This document shows, piece by piece, positions 54,742-62,200 of a DNA stretch of 64,000 nt (position 1 is its first letter; each line of letters opens with the position of its first letter). The position numbers and the translations under genes were made by a program. Under the pieces are notes generated by a model. That model ran no database searches and was not told where the DNA came from. It worked only from the letters and a program-made list of their open reading frames with translations. The stretch covers positions 2,170,001-2,234,000 of the forward strand of contig CAKKNE010000001.1 of assembly GCA_918797485.1 (NCBI GenBank), written 5' to 3'. Source of the DNA: Pelagomonas calceolata (lineage: Eukaryota > Sar > Pelagophyceae > Pelagomonadales > Pelagomonadaceae).

Positions 54742-56043
54742 ATGTGGTGGCCCTACGCCGTCGCCGCGGCCGCCGCGGCGGCGTACGCGATGAGACCTCG
54801 CCACAAATACAAGGTACCGGTGCGCCAGTCCTGGACGCTCCGAGCATTAAACGCGCTGCTCTGGCCGAGCTGCTTACTGCAGGACTGCTGCGGCATAAGC
54901 GTCCCGCGCGTGGGCAAGATGCTGCGCTGGCCGCTGTCTCTACCACGACTGATGGCCGAGGCCGAACGACGCACGAAACTCTCAGATTGGGCGCGGGACG
55001 AGTCCTTCCCGGGCCTGTACGAAGTAGCGGTAGCTAGGCTGAACGAAACACAACCGACGCCCGTCGGGCGATTAATTGCCTTTGACTATCTGATGCGTAG
55101 ACTCATGACGAGGCTGCAAGTCATTGACAGGGCCAAGTCAAAGCCGGACCCGCGATTCGTGCCGCGAGCACCTATCGTCGTAATGGGCCTGCCGCGCACG
55201 GGCACGACGTTCCTGCACCGCTTATTGGCGTTGGATCCTGCCAATAGGTGCCCGGAGACGCACGAGCTGCTGGATCCGCTGTCCCAGAGACCTCTGCACA
55301 AGCGCGTCAAGTACTGGGATTCGAAATTGAATCTGATGAAGCGCCTCGTGCCCCATTTGGAACAGATCCACGATTTAGGTGCCCGAGAAGCCGAGGAGTG
55401 TCTGTTGGCGTTGTCCGTCGACGTGCCTTTACTCCCGCCGACGTTCCGCCATTTGGTAAGGCACTGCGTTGCCAATGGCACCTTCCCCTCGCTCCAAAGA
55501 GCCTACGCCCTTTACAAACGCCAGCTCGAGTTCCTCGCCGCCGAGAAAGGAGAAAACAAGCGCTGGGCGCTCAAGTGCCCCGCTCATTTACCTTACGTCT
55601 CCGACCTCCTGAAGGAGTTCCCCGACGCTAGGATAGTGTGGACGCACCGCGACCCGCGCGAATCGATCCCGTCGCTCTGCTCCATGTTTCGCACGTTCGC
55701 GGACATGGGGGAGACCGGTCCAATAGATTTGGAGGCGATCGGGCGGGAGCAGGTTAGTTTTTGGGGCGCGGCCTGCGACCGGGCGCTGGATGTTGCGTGT
55801 TGCGACGTGGCCTACGCGGACCTGGTCAGGGACCCGGTCGCTGCTGTCAAACGCGTCTACGCGGCGTGCGACCTGACGGTCTCTCCCCAATTTGAAAGAG
55901 CGCTGGAATCGCATCTGGCGACGCGGTCGCGGTCGTCGTCCCACGTATACTCGCTCGGCGAGTACGGGTTGGATGGAGACGCCGTGCGGGCGCGGTTTTT
56001 GGGGTACTCGGAGGCGATGCGCAGTAGGGGTGTGGTTGTGTAA
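54742..56043 (+). CDS. Sulfotransferase family protein
   Basis: 433 residues. A hydrophobic N-terminal helix (WWPYAVAAAAAAAYAM) probably anchors it in the Golgi as a type II protein. The PAPS-binding 5'-phosphosulfate loop is LPRTGTTFLHRLL at about 150-162, and the 3'-phosphate motif is IVWTHRDPRESIPS at about 297-310. This is the Sulfotransfer_3 branch, with the ETHELLDPL region after the loop. It would move sulfate from PAPS to a lipid, glycan or small molecule; acceptor unknown. Its stop is 17 bases from that of the converging CIR_N gene. Confidence 0.88.
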   Translation: MWWPYAVAAAAAAAYAMRPRHKYKVPVRQSWTLRALNALLWPSCLLQDCCGISVPRVGKMLRWPLSLPRLMAEAERRTKLSDWARDESFPGLYEVAVARLNETQPTPVGRLIAFDYLMRRLMTRLQVIDRAKSKPDPRFVPRAPIVVMGLPRTGTTFLHRLLALDPANRCPETHELLDPLSQRPLHKRVKYWDSKLNLMKRLVPHLEQIHDLGAREAEECLLALSVDVPLLPPTFRHLVRHCVANGTFPSLQRAYALYKRQLEFLAAEKGENKRWALKCPAHLPYVSDLLKEFPDARIVWTHRDPRESIPSLCSMFRTFADMGETGPIDLEAIGREQVSFWGAACDRALDVACCDVAYADLVRDPVAAVKRVYAACDLTVSPQFERALESHLATRSRSSSHVYSLGEYGLDGDAVRARFLGYSEAMRSRGVVV

Positions 56044-56060
56044 GATGTACAACAGACATG

Positions 56061-56861
56061 TTAGCTACTCGACGACGACGACGACGACGAGCGTTTGCGT
56101 TTCTTCTTCTTCTTGGACTTCTTCTTGTGCTTCTTCTTGCGTTTCTTCGCAGGCCGCGCATCATCGTCGCCCGCGAGGCGCTTCAGCAGCGCCCGCTTCT
56201 CGCGAGATGATAAAGACGCCAGCAGCGCTGCGTCCGCGTCCTCCTCCTCCTCGTCATCATCCAGCAGGGCGTAGCCCTCGTTCGCCGAGCCGTGGGCCCG
56301 CACGACGCCGTCGGACGCGACGGCGGCCGTCGCCGCGGCCTTGAGCACGAGGCGGTTCCGCGCGTCGAGGGCCGTCTGCGCGATCGCCGCCGACGTCAAA
56401 TTCCTTTGTCTTTCCGCAGGATCGACGCGTCGCGCTTCCGCGTGCGCATCGAAGGTCTCCGACGGTCTTTCCGGCTCCGGCTCCGGTGGCTCCGGCTCCG
56501 GCGCCTTTTCGACAAGCGGCTCGGGCTCGCCTCTTTTCCGCCGCGCCGCCGCGAGCCGCCGCGCTTCAAACGCTAAAGCGGCCTCGTCGGCGGCACCCGC
56601 GCGCGGCGCCGCGCCACTCGTATTTGTGCCGGTCGGAGCCTTGTACATAAAATCGATGCCCGCCGGCTTCGCGCCGCCGCGGTTCGGCAGTAAGGCATCC
56701 AACTCCTCCCGCGCGCGCTCCTGCTTGAGCTCCTCCTGGCGCTCCTCCAAACGCTGCTGCTCCTCGCGCTGCCGCTCCTCGGCCTCGAAGAGCAGCGTCT
56801 GGTTCTGTCTTGAGGAAGGATGCCAGGGCTTGTTGTTGAGGAACTCGCCGATCTTGCCCAT
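56061..56861 (-). CDS. CIR_N-domain protein, splicing/corepressor type
   Basis: 266 residues. The start GEFLNNKPWHPSSRQNQ is the CIR_N signature (FLNKKsWHP..r.N...vw.aE) found in CIR1, CWC25 and LENG1. A long Glu/Gln/Arg coiled coil follows (EAEERQREEQQRLEERQEEL), then disordered Pro/Glu repeats, a helical segment, and a Lys-rich tail ending in about nine Ser, encoded by a TCG repeat. CIR_N proteins work in the nucleus with the spliceosome or repressor complexes. Which paralogue this is cannot be decided; LENG1-like is a fair guess. Confidence 0.8.
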   Translation of the reverse strand: MGKIGEFLNNKPWHPSSRQNQTLLFEAEERQREEQQRLEERQEELKQERAREELDALLPNRGGAKPAGIDFMYKAPTGTNTSGAAPRAGAADEAALAFEARRLAAARRKRGEPEPLVEKAPEPEPPEPEPERPSETFDAHAEARRVDPAERQRNLTSAAIAQTALDARNRLVLKAAATAAVASDGVVRAHGSANEGYALLDDDEEEEDADAALLASLSSREKRALLKRLAGDDDARPAKKRKKKHKKKSKKKKKRKRSSSSSSSSS

Positions 56862-57091
56862 GGTTGCGTGTTTCGCTCGTCGTGTTTTTCACCCGTCGCG
56901 TCGGCCGCGTGTGTGCTGCGCACAGCTGCACCACCTGATGGGCTTTGCACAAGCCGCTGCCGCCTAGATCGCTGGCGGCCAGCGAGACAGCGAGGCGCGC
57001 AATTACGACAGCACTTGTGCACCGCTATCTGTCACACAATATGCTGCTGTGCCTTTGCTGTAGAGCCGCTGCGAGCTGGCCAAAATAATTA

Positions 57092-57114
57092 GCTAGCGTT
57101 TTAAGACACACTTA
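57092..57114 (+). promoter_or_regulatory. Recurrent promoter motif, copy 8 (degenerate right half)
   Basis: GCTAGCG, TT, TTAAGACACACTTA. Equidistant, about 230-240 bases, from the two flanking start codons. Confidence 0.5.
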
Positions 57115-57305
57115 TTTTCCTAAAATCTGCGGCCTGGGTCTCTGCTTGTTCGCCTGCATAGACGGCCAAGAGAGATCTGTATTCTCTCAGGGAATCTACC
57201 GAGCTGTGACCAGTGCGTGGGCACGCTCGCGCGAGCAACGCAGCAGGCCACGGCTCCCTCCCCCCGAGAGCGTGGCACGACGCCGTCGCGCAAGCCGCGG
57301 AAACG

Positions 57306-57335
57306 ACAACAGACGCGACAACAGACGCGACAACA
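57306..57335 (+). repeat. 12-base tandem repeat, 2.5 copies
   Basis: ACAACAGACGCG twice, then ACAACA, just before the PH-C2 ATG, in the likely 5' leader. Confidence 0.85.
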
Positions 57336-57350
57336 CGCCAGAAAGGCACC

Positions 57351-60300
57351 ATGCCCCCCGCGATGGACGGCTTCCTCCAGCGACGAACGAGGTACGGCGC
57401 GTGGAAGGAAAGGTATTTCAGGATCGAGGGCTACCAGCTCAAGTATTATAGTGATCATTTGACGGCCATCAAAGCGACGCGGAACGACGAGGGCCCCTAT
57501 CAATACGATGCTGTTGGTTCCGCCGCGGAAGCTATTGATTTACGAGGCGAGACGTCCCTCGAAAATACGGAAGACACTCAATTCTTGCTCAAGCACGGCT
57601 CTCGCCGATTAGAAGTTCGGTTAGATTCCAAACAACAAAGAGATGAGTGGGTGAAGACTTTAAGAACCATAGTGGAAGAACACGGGAAAAGACAAACACG
57701 CGTCGGCACGCTGTCGATCGAGTGCGACGGCGCCTACGTCATGAGCCAGCCCGAGGCTTGTAGTTTACAGTTCCAGTTCCGGGACCACGTCTTCTCGTCG
57801 CCGCCCCAAGAGATCGAAAAGCGGCCCGAGTTGATCTACGAGAACCTCGATGGCGTTTTTAACGACGTCGGCTTCTGTCCCTTGAAGCTGCGGGCGTCCC
57901 TGCCGGTCTACCAGACGTCGAACCAGTTCGAGTTACGAGTGGTACCCTCGACCATAGCGGCTGCCGATGCCGCGCGAGCGGCCAAAGAGTCCAAACCCAA
58001 GCGCTGGTTCGGCGGCGAAGATGACACTACCCTAGAAAGAGCCTCGGAAACCTTGCGGGCGAAGCACTCGGAAAAGGTGAAGAAGGCGAATTCTAAATTG
58101 TACGACGCGCTGGTTGGCGAGGACCATCACAAGGAGCCCTTTGCTGTCCGACATTCTACGTTGTTCGAGTTGCGAGCCGAATCCGCAGCCTCGGACGTCG
58201 GGTGTGTCCTAAGGCCGGCCCAAGCGTTGAGGAGGGCGACGCATGCTATACGGGCGCATCGGCGCGACGCGGCCGCCGCGTCGGCCCTAGAAGGTGACGT
58301 CGCGTTCGACCCGTGGTGGCCGGCGCGCGCGCCGGACGGCACGGCGCCGCGGTCGGGCTGGCGCTGGTACGCGCTGTTTGACCGCGTCGCCGAGCCGGAC
58401 CACGAGGCGGAAAAGGAGGACGTCGGTCCCTTGAAGGTGAGAGCTCTATTGCATTGTAAATTGCGGTACGACGAAGGGTTGCTAGCCGTGGCGCACGCCC
58501 TACCGAGGTACGAAGCGCGGGACGAGCACGACGAATTTCGCACGGACTTACTGACGGGAGGTATGACTCGTTTAGCGGCCGCCAGTGATCAACTAAAAGA
58601 CTACCAGAAGGGCTTTTTTGAATTGGTCGCTTGTAGACACCTCGGGAAATCATTAGTAGCGTACGTGTTCCTCATGGCCGGGTTGTTGCTACCGCCGGAG
58701 CACGCCGCTTTGAGCATTGCTCCCTTCGCTCTGTTGGCGTTGATGCTCGCAGGCTTACCGAAAGCGCGCCACGTGGGCACGGAGGACTACTTCCAGCGAG
58801 ATAAGGTCTCGGCGATCAAGCGGCCGGTCGCCGAGGTTTCTGTCGCGGTTCTACAGGGTCGCAATCTCGTGGCCGGCGACGCGGCCTTTTCGGAGAACCC
58901 CTCGTCGGATCCGTACGTTGTTGTGGTACATAAACCACCTCAGAATAAGCATCGCCTGGCCGACGTCATTGTTGGGATTTCAGCGGCCAAGCTCAAAACG
59001 CTCAATCCCGAGTGGCTCGGCCGAGGTGTCGACCGACTGCAGAAGATGGAAGAGGAGGACGAACTAGAAAGGCCCAAAGTCGGGCGAGCTTTATCGGCCG
59101 ACTCGCACTTGGATCAGATCTTCTCGCTCATTGCGCCTGGTCTACACAGTGAAGGCACGCTCATAGCCGATGTGAGTGAAGCAAACAAGTCGCGAGACGC
59201 TTCGAAGTTATCAGGTGCCGCATTAGCTGTTTATGGACATGTGAAAGCACCAGCAATAGATTTTCGCGCGAAGTGGCGGCCCGGCCACGCCCCCAGCGAG
59301 GCGGCCTGGAACTATCCCCTGCTGCAGGAGGTCGACAGTGGCGGTGTCGTCGAGACGCTGGTGCCCTGGCGGCGCTGCAAGGGTTCTGTATTGGTGGACG
59401 TCTATGACAGAGACGTGGCGTCCTCAGATGATTTCTTAGGTAGGGTCAGTATACCTTTAAGGGATGTCGCTCGAGCGAAGAACAAGAGTGTGGAGGGCTG
59501 GTACGCCATCGAGCCGTCCGGCGATGAGGTCAAAGACAAAGCCTTACATGATCACCTGAAGAAGAAGGGGCTCACCAAAGCTCCTCGTAAGGGAGAAACT
59601 TTTGGCGCTTTAAGACTAAGACTCTCGCTGCGCGTCGAGACGACGCGGGCCCAGACCATCCGGCCCTGGGCCGACTGGCGCTCGGAGCAGGCTCTCTGTA
59701 GGACGCTACTCGAACCCGCGACGCAAGAGGGTGGTAGCAAGAAAGGGTACGTCGGGCAGTACAAGTCCGTGACGCGGACCATGAAGCGCACGCAAGATGA
59801 CATCCTGTGGATCGCCGGGTTGTTGGAAAGGTTCCTGGCGTTATGTACGTGGCAGCATCCCCGCAAAACGCTATTCTTTTGTTTTGGGTTACTTATGGCT
59901 TACGTCGTCTGTTGCTTGATCCCCAACCGGTTGTTAGTGGCAGCGGTCATCAGTAAGATGTTCCTGGGCGGCTTGATGAAGAGGTTGAGGTACGGCAACA
60001 AAGTGATCAGGAAGGGTCACAAAGCGCGGGACGCGACGCAAGTCATGGCCGAAAATTTCTTAAGTTCCTTGCCGACGGCGCCGCAACGAGAAGTTGCGGC
60101 TCGCCATAAACGTCTCGTAAGAGCCCAGCAGCACAAGCGGGAATTAGGTCGTGTTAGAGTGGCATTGAACTTTGCGTTCCGGGCGACGTGCATGGGCCGC
60201 TGTGCGTTTCCCGTGAGTCAATTGGGCAGGGCTCTGAGAGGAGTGGTCGATGTTGATGGCTTAGAAGATGAGACGCAAAAAAAGGAGTGGGCGTCCGGTT

Positions 60301-60557
60301 TTTGCGCGGTGGTCACCGGGTTGTTGATCGTGTGGCCGTCGCTGGATGACGCGGCGGCTAATAGGAAACCAGAGAGAGTTTTGGAATTAGCTGGTCCTTT
60401 GACGGAGGCGCCCGTCGATGCGCCTTCACCAGAAAGAGGCATGGCGGCGGTGGCCGTGTGCACGCGCGGCGCGCTGAACCCCGTCGTCTTCGCCGTCAAG
60501 GTCGAGATGGTCGACGCGTTCGCCGCCGCGATTCGGAGCGAGGCGGCGAAGCGCTGA
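57351..60557 (+). CDS. PH and C2 domain membrane protein (MCTP-like end)
   Basis: The ATG at 57351 (MPPAMDGFLQRRTRYG) gives 1068 residues. Residues 5-110 are a PH domain (GFLQRRTRYGAWKERYFRIE ... WVKTLRTIVE). A beta-rich region and a pair of membrane segments (VAYVFLMAGLLLP, IAPFALLALMLAGL) follow at about 440-490. Then C2-type sequence: VSVAVLQGRNLVAGD, then SSDPYVVV, and after an insert SVLVDVYDRDVASSDDFLGR. The C-terminus has further hydrophobic helices (TLFFCFGLLMAYVVCCLIP) and a basic segment, like the membrane domain of MCTP or extended-synaptotagmin relatives. Likely a lipid- and Ca2+-responsive membrane tether. Confidence 0.75.
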   Translation: MPPAMDGFLQRRTRYGAWKERYFRIEGYQLKYYSDHLTAIKATRNDEGPYQYDAVGSAAEAIDLRGETSLENTEDTQFLLKHGSRRLEVRLDSKQQRDEWVKTLRTIVEEHGKRQTRVGTLSIECDGAYVMSQPEACSLQFQFRDHVFSSPPQEIEKRPELIYENLDGVFNDVGFCPLKLRASLPVYQTSNQFELRVVPSTIAAADAARAAKESKPKRWFGGEDDTTLERASETLRAKHSEKVKKANSKLYDALVGEDHHKEPFAVRHSTLFELRAESAASDVGCVLRPAQALRRATHAIRAHRRDAAAASALEGDVAFDPWWPARAPDGTAPRSGWRWYALFDRVAEPDHEAEKEDVGPLKVRALLHCKLRYDEGLLAVAHALPRYEARDEHDEFRTDLLTGGMTRLAAASDQLKDYQKGFFELVACRHLGKSLVAYVFLMAGLLLPPEHAALSIAPFALLALMLAGLPKARHVGTEDYFQRDKVSAIKRPVAEVSVAVLQGRNLVAGDAAFSENPSSDPYVVVVHKPPQNKHRLADVIVGISAAKLKTLNPEWLGRGVDRLQKMEEEDELERPKVGRALSADSHLDQIFSLIAPGLHSEGTLIADVSEANKSRDASKLSGAALAVYGHVKAPAIDFRAKWRPGHAPSEAAWNYPLLQEVDSGGVVETLVPWRRCKGSVLVDVYDRDVASSDDFLGRVSIPLRDVARAKNKSVEGWYAIEPSGDEVKDKALHDHLKKKGLTKAPRKGETFGALRLRLSLRVETTRAQTIRPWADWRSEQALCRTLLEPATQEGGSKKGYVGQYKSVTRTMKRTQDDILWIAGLLERFLALCTWQHPRKTLFFCFGLLMAYVVCCLIPNRLLVAAVISKMFLGGLMKRLRYGNKVIRKGHKARDATQVMAENFLSSLPTAPQREVAARHKRLVRAQQHKRELGRVRVALNFAFRATCMGRCAFPVSQLGRALRGVVDVDGLEDETQKKEWASGFCAVVTGLLIVWPSLDDAAANRKPERVLELAGPLTEAPVDAPSPERGMAAVAVCTRGALNPVVFAVKVEMVDAFAAAIRSEAAKR

Positions 60558-60632
60558 TTTCCTCCCGTGTAATTTTGCCTTTTTGCTCGGTCACGAATGA
60601 ATCTATATACACAGAGGAGGAGTCGCGCGCGC

Positions 60633-61448
60633 CTACTTCCAGCACTGCTTGCAGGCGTTGTCGACGAGCTTGTTGTCCTTGACGACGAAGCGGGTAAACG
60701 GCAACGCATTGCCGCAGACGGCGCACGGGACCTCGGTGTCCTTGTACCGGATCGACTTGTAGAGCGGCTGGCCCGGGCACCCGGGGCATTGCGCGAACGC
60801 CTTCGTCACGCCGTCGCCTCGCGTCATCCCGCAGATCAACGACTTGGCCTGGGCCCCCGCGCCGTTGGCCTGGGCTCCCCCGGCGGTCCCTGGCCCCCCA
60901 CTAGAGTCCGTGTCCATGGCTATCCCAAAGACGAGCGCCGTCGCGGCGGCGCAAGCGTCGTTGTTCGCCGCCGCTTGGGCCAGCCTCGTGATGCAGACGG
61001 GGCATTGGTAGACCGGCGCCGACGGCGCAGGATAACCCGAGCTAGGTACGCCGCAGATAGGCATGAGCGTGTTCTGGATGTAAGCGATGTCTCCTTTTTT
61101 CGGCACGGCCTTGAGCTGGCCAATGATGGGCCCGCACGCGACCTTGGGCGTCTGAGGGGCCGCCGGTTGCCAGGGCGGCGTCGCGGGTCCTTGGCCAGGA
61201 CACGTGCAGCACGTGGCGCAGTTCGACCCCGGCCAGCACGACGGGCCCATGCACTGGGCCGCGCAGGTCCACGGCGAGAACCGCGCGCCCATGCATTGCG
61301 GAGACGTGTTCCCGCTCCACGTGCCGCCGCTGAGCGAGTTAGGGGTCGAACCGTAGAGGCTCGCGACGCCGCCCGCGGTCTTGGGGGCCAGGCTCAGGGC
61401 CGCGCCGACGAGACCTGCGCGGAGAATCGGTAAATCGGCGAGCGACAC
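60633..61448 (-). CDS. Cysteine-rich protein, start uncertain
   Basis: 271 codons are open from a GTG at 61448; there is no in-frame ATG before residue 53 (MGARFSPWTC). The front could be a signal peptide (ILRAGLVGAALSLA). About 25 Cys fall in CxxC pairs: CMGPSCWPGSNCATCCTC, CPVCITR, CPGCPG, CAVCGNALP, CKQCWK. The last 50 residues with three CxxC pairs look like a zinc ribbon. The middle is Gly/Ala-rich. No family is recognised. An in-frame stop sits just upstream, so a first exon may be missing. Confidence 0.5.
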   Translation of the reverse strand: MSLADLPILRAGLVGAALSLAPKTAGGVASLYGSTPNSLSGGTWSGNTSPQCMGARFSPWTCAAQCMGPSCWPGSNCATCCTCPGQGPATPPWQPAAPQTPKVACGPIIGQLKAVPKKGDIAYIQNTLMPICGVPSSGYPAPSAPVYQCPVCITRLAQAAANNDACAAATALVFGIAMDTDSSGGPGTAGGAQANGAGAQAKSLICGMTRGDGVTKAFAQCPGCPGQPLYKSIRYKDTEVPCAVCGNALPFTRFVVKDNKLVDNACKQCWK

Positions 61449-61474
61449 ACAGCATTTTGGGACGAGCGAGAATC

Positions 61475-61502
61475 TGACCCGTACCGTTATCGGTACGGGT
61501 CA
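61475..61502. repeat. Perfect 12-bp hairpin
   Basis: TGACCCGTACCG, a TTAT loop, and CGGTACGGGTCA. It lies 27 bases upstream of the Cys-rich frame on the minus strand. Confidence 0.9.
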
Positions 61503-61725
61503 CACAGGCCCTAGTGAGTTTTGCGCCACTAGCATTTAAGCTGTTTTACGCCGCTCGTCAGAACGCTGTTCTTCGCCGCTCGTCCTTTCCGTCCCCGTAA
61601 AAGCGTTTCTCTCGCTCCCCGCGTTCCGATGAGCACCTTTTCAAAACCATCCGAGCCCACCTTGCCGCGAAACTGCCGCCGACACTAGGACCGTTTCGGA
61701 CCCGCTCTAACCCGACTCTCGCCCA

Positions 61726-61790
61726 ACCCTAACCCTAACCCTAGTCTCATCCTAATCCTAACCCTTACTCGGGACCGAATCCTAACCTCA
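61726..61790. repeat. Interstitial telomere-like repeat
   Basis: Starts with three consecutive CCCTAA-type units (AACCCTAACCCTAACCCTAG) and continues as degenerate TCCTAA/CCCTTA units. TTAGGG is the telomere repeat of many stramenopiles, so this may mark an old fusion or a healed break. Confidence 0.7.
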
Positions 61791-61822
61791 ACCTCGCGAC
61801 AGACAAAAAAAAGTCGAGGCAG

Positions 61823-62050
61823 TCATTCCGATTCTGACTTTTTCCATCTCAACTTCCCCATAGTTACTTCATCACATTCGTCAATAATCGCTACAGTAAG
61901 CCGTTTGCGAAGAGCTCCCTCTCCTATAAATTTGTAAGCTTTCTCGTAGTCTATTGGAGTTGTAGTACTGAAAATAAATATTTCAGGACCAGGTGCATCA
62001 TGTTGGTCTTCAGGGGCGAAGAATGGATCTCTCCATCTTACGTGCGGGGG
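61823..62050 (-). mobile_element. Possible fossil of a CRESS-DNA virus-like Rep helicase
   Basis: An AT-richer patch whose minus strand reads PEIFIFSTTTPIDYEKAY and then GALRKRLTVAIIDE. The order resembles motif C and the following arginine region of the superfamily-3 helicase domain of small circular single-stranded DNA virus Rep proteins. Only the C-terminal fraction of such a protein is present, next to unrelated host genes, so it is a broken, non-functional remnant; the age cannot be judged without relatives. The resemblance is remembered, not computed, and it could be a chance frame. Confidence 0.25.
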
Positions 62051-62200
62051 AAGGGTCGACAAAGGGCATCCGGAACGAATCCGGTGGATATCCTCGGCCC
62101 GAAGACGTGCACCCGGTGCGCGTCGTCGAACGTCATAACGCCTCATATGTCGTCGAGGGTGGCGGCCGCGGGGGCAGGGGGGGCGCGGCCGGGAACGCCG

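Larger units (their letters stand above)
56862..57350. other. Divergent promoter interval with motif copy
   Basis: 489 bases between the CIR_N and PH-C2 starts; holds the motif at 57092-57114 and a 12-base tandem repeat at 57306-57335. No gene supported; the PH-C2 frame extends upstream to 57213 without an ATG. Confidence 0.5.
61449..61822. other. Interval with hairpin and telomere-like repeats
   Basis: 374 bases without a gene. It holds the hairpin at 61475-61502 and the CCCTAA-type run at 61726-61790. Confidence 0.6.

Noticed and set aside
56061-56095. TCG/ACG repeat at the end of the CIR_N gene as a separate microsatellite feature
   Set aside because: It encodes the Ser tail of the protein and is covered by that entry.
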